The notes under the pieces: generated by a model
Seen by the model: the letters and a program-made list of their open reading frames with translations, nothing else
What the model was told of the DNA's origin: nothing
Databases searched by the model: none
Made by a program: the position numbers and the translations under genes
Shown: one piece after another, positions 34,466 through 43,217 of the stretch
How the letters are laid out: the number at the start of each line of letters is the position of its first letter
Numbering within the stretch: the first letter of the stretch is position 1
Assembly (NCBI GenBank): GCA_937894065.1
Contig: CALCST010000030.1
Span: forward strand, 62,001-126,000
Reading direction: 5' to 3'
Length of the DNA: 64,000 nt
From: an uncultured Parabacteroides sp.
GTDB lineage: Bacteria; Bacteroidota; Bacteroidia; Bacteroidales; Tannerellaceae

Positions 34466-35650
34466 ATGAATAAATCGTTACTGTCACTGGCTCTTGGTAC
34501 ATTCGCCCTCGGAATGGTGGAATTTGGAATGATGGGCATTTTGAGTGACATAGCTTCCGACCTTGAGATAAGTGTTGTGAAGGCAGGACATTTGATTTCT
34601 GCGTATTCTATTGGTGTAGCTGTTGGTGCCCCATCTTTGTTGCTTCTCAGAAAACAGCCTTTGCGCCGTTTGATGTTGTTGTTGGCTACTGTAATTGCAT
34701 TGGGAAATGCAATGGTTGCATTATCGCCGAATTATGGGTGTTTGTTGGTCGCTAGATTTATTTCAGGTTTGCCTCACGGCGCATTTTTCGGAGCAGGAGC
34801 AATAGTTTGTTCACGAATTGCCGAACCGGGAAAAGGAGCTACTGCCGTTGCCGTATTGGTTGGAGGAATGACTGTCGCAAATCTGATAGGAGTTCCTGTT
34901 TTTACATTTATCTGTCATACGTTGTCATGGCGTTTACCTTTTGGAATTGTAGCTTTGATTGGCGTCATGACGTTTATTGCCATTAGATGCTGGGTCCCGG
35001 CATTGCCGTCTCTGCCAGATACAGGTTTGAAAGGACAGTTCCGTTTTCTTTCCAAACCGGCTCCATGGCTGATTTATGCCGGAGTGTTCTTCGGTCAGGC
35101 AAGTGTGTATTGTTGGATGAGCTATATTGCACCTATAATGACTAAAGTAACCGGATTTTCAGATGCTTCAATGACGTTCATAATGGTTCTTGTTGGGGCT
35201 GGTATGGTGTTTGGAAACTTTTATGCCGGTAAGCTTGCCGATAAGTATTCTCCATCAATTGTGTCTGCAACGATAGCTGCAATAATGATTGTGCTGATGC
35301 CAATGATTTATTTGTGCTCGTCATATAAAATACCGTCACTTATATTTGCCTTCATAGCTTCGGGACTGTTGTTTGGACTTGGTGGTCCGTTGCAGTATCT
35401 TATAGTTCGTTATGCCAAAGGTGGAGAGATGCTTGGAGGTGCAGGAATACAAATTTCGTTCAACGTATCGAATGCCGTAGCTGCTGCTATGGGTGGCGCT
35501 GTAATTGATATGGGTTATGGATTGGCTTCACCGGCTTTGGCTGGAGTTCCTTGTGCGGTTGTCGGTGCCGTAGCTCTATATATATTGTTTTTACAGGAAA
35601 AACACAGGAACGACCAGTCTGTTAATGTAATTCAAGTTTCGCAAGCTTAA
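34466..35650 (+). CDS. MFS exporter (AraJ/sugar-efflux or drug type)
   Basis: The 394-residue inner-membrane protein has twelve predicted helices. It contains the opening LALGTFALGMVEFGMMGIL characteristic of the AraJ/PbuE/sugar-efflux (DHA1) branch, SAYSIGVAVGAP in helix 2 and the antiporter-like region GLPHGAFFGAGAIV. Start ATG 34466 is preferred over an upstream TTG three codons earlier. The substrate (arabinose-like sugars, purines, chloramphenicol-type drugs) cannot be told from sequence. It sits alone. Confidence 0.9.
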   Translation: MNKSLLSLALGTFALGMVEFGMMGILSDIASDLEISVVKAGHLISAYSIGVAVGAPSLLLLRKQPLRRLMLLLATVIALGNAMVALSPNYGCLLVARFISGLPHGAFFGAGAIVCSRIAEPGKGATAVAVLVGGMTVANLIGVPVFTFICHTLSWRLPFGIVALIGVMTFIAIRCWVPALPSLPDTGLKGQFRFLSKPAPWLIYAGVFFGQASVYCWMSYIAPIMTKVTGFSDASMTFIMVLVGAGMVFGNFYAGKLADKYSPSIVSATIAAIMIVLMPMIYLCSSYKIPSLIFAFIASGLLFGLGGPLQYLIVRYAKGGEMLGGAGIQISFNVSNAVAAAMGGAVIDMGYGLASPALAGVPCAVVGAVALYILFLQEKHRNDQSVNVIQVSQA

Positions 35651-35665
35651 CATTAATTTGGCGGG

Positions 35666-35690
35666 CATACAAGAAAACAAGTTGACAAGA
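35666..35690. repeat. TTGACAAG dispersed element, half copy
   Basis: ACAAGAAAACAAGTTGACAAGAG without the opposite arm. It follows the MFS gene stop by 16 bp. The remaining gap to aroK shows no gene. Confidence 0.5.
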
Positions 35691-35879
35691 GTCTCATGAT
35701 AATTAAATTGCGAAATAACTTTTTCACAAATATTTCGTGTTTAATTAAGATTTTCCATATGTTTGTAATTGTGTTAGTTCAAACGATTAATGAAATTAAT
35801 ATAAATGAGATTTTGCATTTTCAGCCAGATTTGGTTCGGCTATGTTGAGTATGCAGAATTATGAATAAATAAAGAAAAT

Positions 35880-36407
35880 ATGCAACGTATATTTCTTACA
35901 GGCTATATGGGTGCCGGCAAGACAACAGTAGGAAAGGAACTTGCCGAGAGAACAGGCCTTTCTTTTATTGACCTGGATGTGTTTATCGAAGAACGTTATC
36001 ACAGAACGGTCAGCCGTTTGTTTGCCGAATATGGTGAAGACAAATTCAGAGATATAGAACGCAGGCTGCTTCACGAAGTTGCTGAGTTCGAAGATATAAT
36101 AATTTCCACCGGTGGCGGAACTCCTTGTTTCTTTGACAATATGGAGTTTATGAATGCTGCCGGAAAGACTGTGTATCTGCAAGTGTCGGTTGATGAGCTT
36201 GCCGCCCGTCTGGAAACTTGCCGCCATACACGTCCGGTTCTGCAGAACAGAACGGGTGAGGAGCTTAAGAACTTTATAACTGAGAGTTTGCAAAAGAGAC
36301 TTCCTTTTTATGAAAAGGCTCAGATGATATTTCCGGCAGAGACAATGCTTACTTATGAAGACATTGTAAAGGTTGTTGATGACTTGAAGGTGAAGCTGGG
36401 AATTTGA
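35880..36407 (+). CDS. aroK: Shikimate kinase
   Basis: AroK phosphorylates shikimate at the 3-hydroxyl in chorismate synthesis. The 175-residue protein has Walker A GYMGAGKTTVGKEL at residues 8-21, the shikimate-binding DLDVFIEERY near 32-41 (first Asp of the D-x-D pair), ISTGGGTPCF near 77-86 (GGG motif), and the lid with RPVLQNR near 119-125. Start ATG 35880 follows AATAAAGAAAAT. The protein is full length. It is followed by a TTGACAAG element and the alanine dehydrogenase gene. Confidence 0.96.
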   Translation: MQRIFLTGYMGAGKTTVGKELAERTGLSFIDLDVFIEERYHRTVSRLFAEYGEDKFRDIERRLLHEVAEFEDIIISTGGGTPCFFDNMEFMNAAGKTVYLQVSVDELAARLETCRHTRPVLQNRTGEELKNFITESLQKRLPFYEKAQMIFPAETMLTYEDIVKVVDDLKVKLGI

Positions 36408-36507
36408 GATGACAAGGTTTCAGAGACAAGTTAACAAGTTGACAAGTATTTAAGTAATACCTTATGTCTGTTTCCTTGTATCTGAAACCTTGTCCCCTTG
36501 TATCTAA
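36408..36507. repeat. TTGACAAG dispersed element, copy in the aroK-ald gap
   Basis: Begins at the aroK stop codon. ACAAGTTAACAAGTTGACAAG is opposed by CTTGTATCTGAAACCTTG and CCCCTTG. Fills nearly the whole gap. Confidence 0.7.
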
Positions 36508-36539
36508 ATTATAAACCTAATAAATCTCTATAAAATATT

Positions 36540-37730
36540 ATGATATCAAACCTTGAATCGAATATTCCCCAGGAACTTCTGAAAGAACTTGGAAGAGCCG
36601 GCGGACGACTGTGGATTGGAATTCCACGTGAAATCCGTCGTGGAGAGCAGCGCCTTGCGCTTACGCCCGAAGCCGTTGAGATATTAGTCATGGCAGGTCA
36701 TAAGGTGTGGGTTGAAACAGATGCCGGCTTGGGAATAAGCTATTCGGACAACCATTATTCCGAAGCAGGAGCAGAGATTGTTTCCAGTCCGGCAGAAGTA
36801 TATCAGGCAGATATTATCCTGAAAATACTTCCTCCTACGCTTCAGGAAGTTGCAATGATGAAACCGCGAACGACTCTTTTTTCTTTCGTGCAGCCACGAC
36901 TGATCAGTCAGGAAATATTAGCCATGATGTCCGCAAAAAGGATAAATGCCGTTGCCTATGAACTGTTGAAGGACAACAGGCAGAAATCGCCGGTGCTGAA
37001 TATTATTTCCGAGATTGAAGGAACTGCGGCAATAACTGTTGCCGCTGATTTGCTGAGTAATACTCATGGTGGCAAGGGTATATTGCTTGGAGGAATACCT
37101 GGAGTATCACCGACCGAGGTTGTGATAGTCGGTGCCGGACATGCCGGAACTGTGGCGGCTCGTGCAGCCTTGGCTCTTGGTGCGTCGGTAAAGGTATTCG
37201 ACAATGATATTAATAATCTACGTACGATACAAACCGTGTTGGGGCACGGACTTTTTACTTCGAATTTTCATCCTCATGTGCTTCATAATGCTCTTTGCAC
37301 GGCTGATGTGGTGATTGGAGCCATGCGATATATCGATTCTGCAAAACATTATGTAGTTGCTGAGGAGTTGATAAGCCGTATGAAGCGAGGTTCGCTTATT
37401 ATTGATTTGAGAATAAGCCAGGGCGGATGCTTTGAAACGACTTGTGACCTGCCTGCGGATGCTCCGGAAGTGTTTGAGCAGTATGGAGTGCTTCACTATT
37501 GCCGCCCTAATATCAGTAATCAGGTGGCACGTACAGCTTCTATGGCATTGAGCAATGTTTTTGTTCCCCTGTTTCTTGAGTTGGGAGATTATAGCTCCAT
37601 CCAGAATTGTGCCAAATCTGATGATGGATTCAAGAGCGGTATATATATGTATGCCGGAAAACTGGTGAACGATTATGTGGCTTCGTTCTTTAATTTGAGG
37701 GCAAATAATATTGATATATTTATGCTGTGA
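36540..37730 (+). CDS. ald: Alanine dehydrogenase
   Basis: Ald interconverts L-alanine and pyruvate plus ammonia with NAD. The 396-residue protein has the AlaDH/PNT N-domain (IGIPREIRRGEQRLALTPEA, residues 27-46, with the conserved Arg and Lys/His region AGHKVWVETDAGLGISYSD). Its Rossmann domain has VIVGAGHAGTVAARAALALG near 198-217, followed by VKVFDND. The N-terminus carries an extra 20 residues relative to typical enzymes, as in other Bacteroidetes members. The end (NNIDIFML) is atypical, so substrate identity is probable rather than certain; a 2-oxoacid-related dehydrogenase of the same family is the alternative. Confidence 0.85.
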   Translation: MISNLESNIPQELLKELGRAGGRLWIGIPREIRRGEQRLALTPEAVEILVMAGHKVWVETDAGLGISYSDNHYSEAGAEIVSSPAEVYQADIILKILPPTLQEVAMMKPRTTLFSFVQPRLISQEILAMMSAKRINAVAYELLKDNRQKSPVLNIISEIEGTAAITVAADLLSNTHGGKGILLGGIPGVSPTEVVIVGAGHAGTVAARAALALGASVKVFDNDINNLRTIQTVLGHGLFTSNFHPHVLHNALCTADVVIGAMRYIDSAKHYVVAEELISRMKRGSLIIDLRISQGGCFETTCDLPADAPEVFEQYGVLHYCRPNISNQVARTASMALSNVFVPLFLELGDYSSIQNCAKSDDGFKSGIYMYAGKLVNDYVASFFNLRANNIDIFML

Positions 37731-38142
37731 TATCTATCCTTCGAGTTAGTACTATCATGCGTAAGCTTATCTGATAGAAACTGTATGAAGAAGTTGTCAA
37801 CTGTCAATTACTCAATGTGTAATAAAAAATATTTGAATAAAATACGAACTATTTCAGATGGTGTAAGTGTAAAATATATACTTTATTTGCCTGAGTTATT
37901 GTCTGTTGTAAATCTTAAGCTGTTTATCCAAATATTTTCCCCAATAATTTAACAAATCAAACTATTGAACAAATTTGAATTTGTAAAGTTTATTTTATTA
38001 ATTTGCCGTTATTATTTACAGGAGCTTTACAAGTGGCAAGGTTATAAGTTGAGCAGATTATTATAATCTGATATTTTCCCCTTGTCCTCTTGTATTTGAA
38101 GCCTTGTCAACTATAATTAAAGCATATTTTAAATATAATATC
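37731..38142 (+). promoter_or_regulatory. korA upstream region with promoter
   Basis: This 412-bp gap has no gene. TTTG at 37974-37977 and TTAATTTG at 37998-38005 are 20 nt apart, a near-consensus promoter. The leader then carries a TTGACAAG-type element (38030-38112). The region 37731-37970 is AT-rich with no recognisable feature. Confidence 0.55.
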
Positions 38143-39999
38143 ATGACAGAACAGACAAAAGTAACAACATTGGAAAAGGTTGTAATTCGTTTTTCCGGTG
38201 ACTCCGGAGACGGAATGCAGTTGACCGGAACAATCTTTTCAAATCTGTCGGCAATTTTCGGAAATGAAATCTCGACATTCCCGGATTATCCGGCAGAAGT
38301 GCGTGCCCCACAGGGAACACTTAGTGGCGTATCAGGTTTCCAAGTTCATCTAGGTTCGAGAAAGATATTCACTCCTGGTGACAAGGCTGACGTTCTTGTA
38401 GCAATGAACCCGGCAGCTTTGAAGGTTAATGTGAAGAATCTGAAACCGAATGCTATTGTCTTGATTGATACTGATTCATTCCAGAAGAGTGATTTGGAAA
38501 AGGCTCAGTTCACAACAGACGAACCGTTCAAGGAACTTGGTCTGACAGGTGTTCAGGTTGTTGCTGCTCCTATATCAACAATGGTTAAGGACGGACTGGC
38601 AGAGTTTGGCTTGGACAATAAGTCTGCATTGCGTTGCAAGAATATGTTCGCACTGGGACTTGTATGCTGGTTGTTCGAACGTCCGTTGGAAGAAGCAATG
38701 CATATGCTTCAGAATAAGTTTGCCAAGAAACCTGTAATTGCTCAGGCAAATATCAAGGCTCTTACCGACGGTTATAATTATGGTCATAATATTCATGCTT
38801 CTGTTTCAACATACCGCATTGAAAGCAAGAAAGCAAAACCTGGTGTATATACAGATGTAAACGGTAACAAGGCTACTTCATACGGTCTTATTGCTGCAGC
38901 TGAAAAAGCTGGTTTGAGATTGTTCCTCGGCAGTTATCCTATTACTCCTGCAACAGATATCCTTCATGAGTTGTCAAAGAGAAAAGACCTTGGTGTAATC
39001 ACTGTTCAGGCTGAAGATGAAATTGCCGGTGTATGTACATCAATAGGCGCAAGTTTTGCAGGTTGCCTTGCTGCAACTTCAACATCCGGTCCTGGTCTTG
39101 CACTTAAGAGTGAGGCTATCGGTTTGGCTGTTATTGCTGAAATTCCTCTTGTAGTAATTGATGTTCAGCGTGGTGGCCCGTCAACAGGTATGCCAACAAA
39201 ATCAGAACAGACAGACTTGATGCAGGCTTTATACGGACGTAACGGTGAATGTCCGGCTGTTGTGGTTGCCGCTGCTACTCCAACAGACTGTTTCGATATG
39301 GCATTCTGGGCAGGTAAACTTGCTGTTGAACATATGACACCGGTAATTCTTCTTACAGATGCATTTATTGCCAACGGTTCTTCTGCATGGAGATTGCCTG
39401 ATTTGGAAGATTATCCGGAAATCAAACCTAATTATGTATGTAATTACAAGGGTGACAAACCTTGGAAACCATATCGCCGTGATTTGGAAAGCATGGTTCG
39501 TTATTGGGCTGTTCCTGGAATGGAAGGTTTCACACACCGCCTTGGAGGTTTGGAAAAAGACTATGACACAAGTGCTATTTCAACAGACCCGGCAAACCAC
39601 CAGAAGATGGTTCGTACACGTCAGGAAAAGATTGACAGAGTTGCTGATTATATTCCTAATGTTGAGGTTTTGGGTGATGAAGATGCAGACTTGCTGATTG
39701 TAGGTTGGGGCGGAACATACGGTCATTTGTATGAAGCAATGGAAACTATGCACGAACAGGGCAAGAAAGTTGCTTTCGCTCATTTCAGATTCATCAATCC
39801 GCTGCCTAAGAATACTGTTGAAGTGCTTAAGAAATATCCGAAGGTTGTTGTTGCTGAACAGAATAACGGTCAGTTTGCAAACTACCTTAGAAGTAAGGTG
39901 GATGATTTCAATCCTTATAAAGTGGACCGCGTGGAAGGTCAGCCTTTCGTAGTTGCCGGTCTGGTTGAAGAATTTACTAAAATATTGGAGGAGGCATAA
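38143..39999 (+). CDS. korA: 2-oxoacid:ferredoxin oxidoreductase, fused gamma/alpha subunit (2-oxoglutarate type)
   Basis: With KorB this oxidises 2-oxoglutarate (or another 2-oxoacid) and CoA to an acyl-CoA, reducing ferredoxin; it can run in reverse for carboxylation. The 618-residue protein starts with the gamma domain (VIRFSGDSGDGMQLTG and PDYPAEVRAPQGTLSG, residues about 11-70). It continues with the alpha pyrimidine-binding domain (FLGSYPITPATDILHEL near 265-281, then TSTSGPGLAL) and the C-terminal domain (VGWGGTYGHLYEA). ATG 38143 is preferred over a TTG 13 codons earlier. It is followed 3 bp later by korB. Confidence 0.9.
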   Translation: MTEQTKVTTLEKVVIRFSGDSGDGMQLTGTIFSNLSAIFGNEISTFPDYPAEVRAPQGTLSGVSGFQVHLGSRKIFTPGDKADVLVAMNPAALKVNVKNLKPNAIVLIDTDSFQKSDLEKAQFTTDEPFKELGLTGVQVVAAPISTMVKDGLAEFGLDNKSALRCKNMFALGLVCWLFERPLEEAMHMLQNKFAKKPVIAQANIKALTDGYNYGHNIHASVSTYRIESKKAKPGVYTDVNGNKATSYGLIAAAEKAGLRLFLGSYPITPATDILHELSKRKDLGVITVQAEDEIAGVCTSIGASFAGCLAATSTSGPGLALKSEAIGLAVIAEIPLVVIDVQRGGPSTGMPTKSEQTDLMQALYGRNGECPAVVVAAATPTDCFDMAFWAGKLAVEHMTPVILLTDAFIANGSSAWRLPDLEDYPEIKPNYVCNYKGDKPWKPYRRDLESMVRYWAVPGMEGFTHRLGGLEKDYDTSAISTDPANHQKMVRTRQEKIDRVADYIPNVEVLGDEDADLLIVGWGGTYGHLYEAMETMHEQGKKVAFAHFRFINPLPKNTVEVLKKYPKVVVAEQNNGQFANYLRSKVDDFNPYKVDRVEGQPFVVAGLVEEFTKILEEA

Positions 40000-40002
40000 A
40001 AG

Positions 40003-41019
40003 ATGGTAGCAGAAGAATTAAAATATTTACCGAAAGATTATAAAAGTGACCAGTATGTTCGCTGGTGTCCGGGTTGTGGCGACCATGCCGTTTTGAACTG
40101 CCTGCACAAGGCTATGGCAGAAGTGGGCGTTGCACCTCACAATATGGCTGTGATTTCAGGTATCGGCTGTTCTTCACGTTTGCCATATTATATGAATACA
40201 TACGGATTCCACACTATCCACGGTCGTGGTGCGGCTATTGCAACAGGTGTGAAAACAGCACGTCCGGATTTGAGTGTTTGGTTGATTACAGGTGATGGCG
40301 ACTGCCTTGCAATCGGTGGTAACCATTTCATTCATGCCGTACGCCGTAATGTGGATTTGAACATCGTTCTTTTCAATAATAAAATCTATGGTTTGACTAA
40401 AGGTCAGTATTCTCCGACTTCAGACCGTGGTTTCGTTTCAAAGAGTTCTCCATACGGAACAGTTGAAGATCCGTTTATCCCTGCTGAATTGGCTTTGGGC
40501 GCACGTGGTAATTTCTTTGCCCGTGCAATCGATGTTGATTTGAAAAATACAACAGATATCCTTGCTGCTTCAGCTCGCCACAAAGGTGCTTCTGTAACTG
40601 AAGTCCTTGTAAACTGTGTTATCTTCAACAATGGTATCCACAAACAGATTACCGACAAGGAATTCCGTGCAGAACGTACAATATTCCTTCGTCATGGCGA
40701 AAAGATGGTTTATGGCGCCAACAATGATAAAGGTATTGTTTTGGACGGATTGAAATTGAAGTCAGTTACAATCGGTCAGGATGGCTATACTTTGGATGAC
40801 GTTCTGGTTCATGACGCACATTGCAAGGACAATACTTTGCATATGATGTTGGCTATGATGAGCGGCGATATGCCTGTGGCTCTTGGAGTAATCCGTGATG
40901 TTGAAGCTCCGACTTATGATGAGTCAGTTCATCAGCAGCTTGCTGAGGTGCAGCAGAAAATGCCTAACCGCACTCTTAAGGAATTCCTTTTGAGCGGTGA
41001 AACTTGGGAAATAAAATAG
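40003..41019 (+). CDS. korB: 2-oxoacid:ferredoxin oxidoreductase, beta subunit
   Basis: The beta subunit holds thiamine diphosphate and a [4Fe-4S] cluster. The 338-residue protein has the CPGCG cysteines at residues 23-27 (in RWCPGCGDHAVLN), GIGCSSRLPYYM near 53-64 and the ThDP motif GDGDCLAIGGNHF with the paired NN of FNNKIYGLTKGQ further on. It is the size of the 2-oxoglutarate-type enzymes that lack a separate delta subunit. It shares a transcript with korA. Substrate choice (2-oxoglutarate over pyruvate or isovalerate) is inferred from subunit organisation. Confidence 0.92.
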   Translation: MVAEELKYLPKDYKSDQYVRWCPGCGDHAVLNCLHKAMAEVGVAPHNMAVISGIGCSSRLPYYMNTYGFHTIHGRGAAIATGVKTARPDLSVWLITGDGDCLAIGGNHFIHAVRRNVDLNIVLFNNKIYGLTKGQYSPTSDRGFVSKSSPYGTVEDPFIPAELALGARGNFFARAIDVDLKNTTDILAASARHKGASVTEVLVNCVIFNNGIHKQITDKEFRAERTIFLRHGEKMVYGANNDKGIVLDGLKLKSVTIGQDGYTLDDVLVHDAHCKDNTLHMMLAMMSGDMPVALGVIRDVEAPTYDESVHQQLAEVQQKMPNRTLKEFLLSGETWEIK

Positions 41020-41063
41020 TTTAAGTTTGGCTTTGACCGACTTCAAAGTTGGTGAGGCTATAG

Positions 41064-41126
41064 AGACGAGTTGGCAAGGATGTTAATATATATTCTTTGT
41101 CAACTCGTCAACTTGTATCTTGTCAT
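41064..41126. repeat. TTGACAAG dispersed element after korB
   Basis: GACGAGTTGGCAAGG on the left and TTTGTCAACTCGTCAACTTG on the right, about 30 bp apart. Forms the leader of the small membrane protein gene. Confidence 0.65.
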
Positions 41127-41153
41127 CTGAATAATAGTGTAATAAATATAAGC

Positions 41154-41684
41154 ATGAAAGAGTCTTATCTTACTGTAATTTGTGTTTTGATCTGTATTTT
41201 GGTAATCCTTTCAGGAGGTGTAGGATATGTGTTTTATAAATATACATTGATTGAATGGTGGTTGCCGGTGTTGGTAGCTCTTGTTCCTGCAGTATTGACA
41301 TTGTCTCTTTATAAATCATGGAGTCAGTTCTTTGGTATCACAAACAGATTTATTGGAATAACATGTCATATAATATGTGTTGGAGTAGTAAGTTATATGC
41401 TGTTTATTATATGTAATTACAGATTCAGAGATGTGGATAGCCGGCAAGAGGTAAATGTGTCGGTAACGAAATATTCCCAAGAACATGAACGACGTAACAA
41501 AACAGGAAGACATCATTATAAAAAGGAAAAAGTAAAAAGATATTACTTGGAAATTACATTCGAAGATGGTCTGACAAAGACTCTTATAATTTCAAGAGAC
41601 AAATATAATGCGATAAAGGGAAGTAGTATGAAAATTTACCAGGAGAAAGGCTTGTTAGGTTTTCCGGTCATTATCCTGCCTTAA
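41154..41684 (+). CDS. Small membrane protein of unknown function
   Basis: I do not recognise this 176-residue protein. Start ATG 41154 is preferred over a TTG at 41097, which lies in a repeat. Three or four hydrophobic segments occupy residues about 7-100. A highly basic stretch (about 117-135, HERRNKTGRHHYKKEKVKR) and a beta-like C-terminal tail (YYLEITFEDGLTKTLIISRD) follow. The layout suggests membrane anchoring with a small soluble domain. Nothing nearby indicates its job. Confidence 0.65.
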   Translation: MKESYLTVICVLICILVILSGGVGYVFYKYTLIEWWLPVLVALVPAVLTLSLYKSWSQFFGITNRFIGITCHIICVGVVSYMLFIICNYRFRDVDSRQEVNVSVTKYSQEHERRNKTGRHHYKKEKVKRYYLEITFEDGLTKTLIISRDKYNAIKGSSMKIYQEKGLLGFPVIILP

Positions 41685-41750
41685 TGTTGTATTATTTATA
41701 TAGGTTACCGTTACGCCTTATGACATACATAATAAATTATTATTACACCG

Positions 41751-41781
41751 TTTGATTTACATGATTTATTTGTTATCTTTG
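41751..41781 (+). promoter_or_regulatory. Promoter of the TerB-like gene
   Basis: TTTG (41751-41754), 19 nt, TATCTTTG (41774-41781): a full match to the Bacteroidetes consensus, 56 bp before the start codon. Confidence 0.75.
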
Positions 41782-41837
41782 ATGTAATGGAATTAAAATA
41801 AAAACCAATATATTGTTTAACATCTAAAATTACTGTT

Positions 41838-42281
41838 ATGGGATTATTTGATAAGATTTTTCAGTCAGTATCTGAAGATACAAAGCTTACCCAGCAGGAA
41901 GCTTTTGCCGGAATAGCTGTAGCTATAGCTGGAGCTGATGGCAGTATTGCTGTTTCTGAGTGGGATGGTATTGTAAATTATATCCGTAGATTGAGAATTT
42001 ATGATAACTTTTCAGGTCCTGCTTTTGATAAACTTTTTGACAAGCTTTTCAAAATACTGAAAAATAAAGGTGTTGGTGCATTGGTGAAATCTTCAGCAGA
42101 AGCATTGACTGATGATTTGAAACTTACAGCATTTGCATGTGCGGTTGATATTGCGTTGGCAGACGGTGTGATCGAAGACGAAGAGAAAAATGTAATTAAT
42201 GAACTTGCACAAGCATTGGAAATACCTGAAAAAACGGCTGTTTCCATTATTGAAGTGATGATAATCAAGAATAAAGTATAA
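41838..42281 (+). CDS. TerB-like (tellurite-resistance family) protein
   Basis: The 147-residue all-helical acidic protein has the TerB pattern of two Asp-rich repeats: AIAGADGSIAVSEWDGIV (about 30-47) and DIALADGVIEDEEKNVINEL (about 113-132), which in the family bind divalent metal. TerB proteins associate with membranes and stress responses, and actual tellurite resistance is not implied. It is a single gene with its own promoter and a good terminator. Confidence 0.8.
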   Translation: MGLFDKIFQSVSEDTKLTQQEAFAGIAVAIAGADGSIAVSEWDGIVNYIRRLRIYDNFSGPAFDKLFDKLFKILKNKGVGALVKSSAEALTDDLKLTAFACAVDIALADGVIEDEEKNVINELAQALEIPEKTAVSIIEVMIIKNKV

Positions 42282-42323
42282 AAGCGTACGCTTATAAAAT
42301 ATTGCTAGTCAGCAATTATGGCG

Positions 42324-42367
42324 CGGAGAAACGTTGAAATATGAGATTCGTTTCTCCGTGTTTTTTT
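42324..42367 (+). terminator. Intrinsic terminator of the TerB-like gene
   Basis: The perfect stem CGGAGAAACG/CGTTTCTCCG (42324-42333 and 42349-42358) is followed by TGTTTTTTT. The 22-bp phased array starts immediately after. Confidence 0.85.
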
Positions 42368-42370
42368 ATA

Positions 42371-42464
42371 TCCGAATGTAACTTGAATTTCTTCCGAAAG
42401 AAAACAAAATTCCTTTCGGAAGAAAAATGCATTTGTTTCGGAAGAAAATGAAATTACATTCGGA
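42371..42464. repeat. 22-bp phased TCCGAA/TTCGGA array, five units
   Basis: Cores start at 42371 and 42393 (TCCGAA) and at 42415, 42437 and 42459 (TTCGGA), exactly 22 bp apart, with AT-rich linkers. Units 2 and 3 can pair as CTTCCGAAAG/CTTTCGGAAG. The array lies between a terminator and the 3' end of the convergent PNPOx-like gene. Confidence 0.9.
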
Positions 42465-42514
42465 AGTAATTTCACCTTGTTCTCTTGCCTCTCTTGTCTG
42501 TTTATTTCCTGATA

Positions 42515-42988
42515 TTATTTTTTGTGAGGAGCTCCGAATTCCTTACAAGTAACTTCGTCGAGTTTTACTTTCCAGATTTTTACGTTACGTACAGCAGGAG
42601 CTCCATATTTGAATTCTTTGTCCGAATACTGCTTCATTATAATGTTGAGGGCTTCTTCTTTTTTGTCGAAATCCTCTTCATATTCAACCTTCCCCCAGCT
42701 GATTACACTTTTTGAACGCATGCGGTAACTGCACGCAACTTCGGGATGCTGGAAAATAAGTTCGTGGTCGGTGCTGAATGTTATGCAAACCCTTGGATTT
42801 CGGGAAAGTATGGAAATGCTGCGTCCTTCCTGAGCGGAATGAAGATATACCACTCCGTCCTCGTATCCGAAATTCATAGGAATAACATATGGCGTTCCGT
42901 CGGTATCAGCCATGCCAACAAAACAGATATCACATTTTCTGATTATAGAATCAATCAATTCCTGATTTTCGTGTATGAGTGTTTTCAT
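42515..42988 (-). CDS. Pyridoxamine 5'-phosphate oxidase-like (FMN-binding split barrel) protein
   Basis: The 157-residue protein has the flavin-reductase-like split-barrel pattern of the PNPOx-related group: CFVGMADTDGTPYVIPMNFG near 22-41, VVYLHSAQEGRSISIL, then RVCITFSTD. Such proteins include NimA-type 5-nitroimidazole reductases, to which the spacing and the MNFGYEDG segment are similar. Its true substrate is unknown and vitamin B6 synthesis is not implied. It is transcribed away from the fumarate reductase operon. Confidence 0.8.
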   Translation of the reverse strand: MKTLIHENQELIDSIIRKCDICFVGMADTDGTPYVIPMNFGYEDGVVYLHSAQEGRSISILSRNPRVCITFSTDHELIFQHPEVACSYRMRSKSVISWGKVEYEEDFDKKEEALNIIMKQYSDKEFKYGAPAVRNVKIWKVKLDEVTCKEFGAPHKK

Positions 42989-43120
42989 CTTTGATAATTA
43001 TTAATTAATACTGAAAAAACAGTGCAAGTTATAAAAAAAACAGAATAATGAACTTGTTTTTTTCTGAACATCTTACTTGTTAAAAGTTTGACCTCATTTA
43101 AAGAAATATTTCTTTATTCT

Positions 43121-43152
43121 ATTGCTTGAATTCTAGATTTAGCATACCTTTG
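43121..43152 (+). promoter_or_regulatory. Promoter of the fumarate reductase operon
   Basis: TACCTTTG (43145-43152) is a consensus -7. ATTG (43121-43124) lies 20 nt upstream as a weak -33. The distance to the start is 65 bp. Confidence 0.65.
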
Positions 43153-43217
43153 CATTTATTAAACGTATTGTGTCTGATAATTTTTTAACACAATTAAATA
43201 ACTTAATTTATTATCTT

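Noticed and set aside
38104..38142. TTG start of korA at 38104
   Set aside because: The extension comes from the repeat-containing leader, and ATG 38143 yields the conserved N-terminus.
41838..42281. Tellurite-resistance operon
   Set aside because: Only a lone TerB-like gene is present. No terC, terD, terZ or similar genes lie nearby, so no resistance claim is made.
42371..42464. CRISPR array
   Set aside because: Repeats are only 6-10 bp with orientation flips, spacers are not unique full-length inserts, and there are no cas genes.
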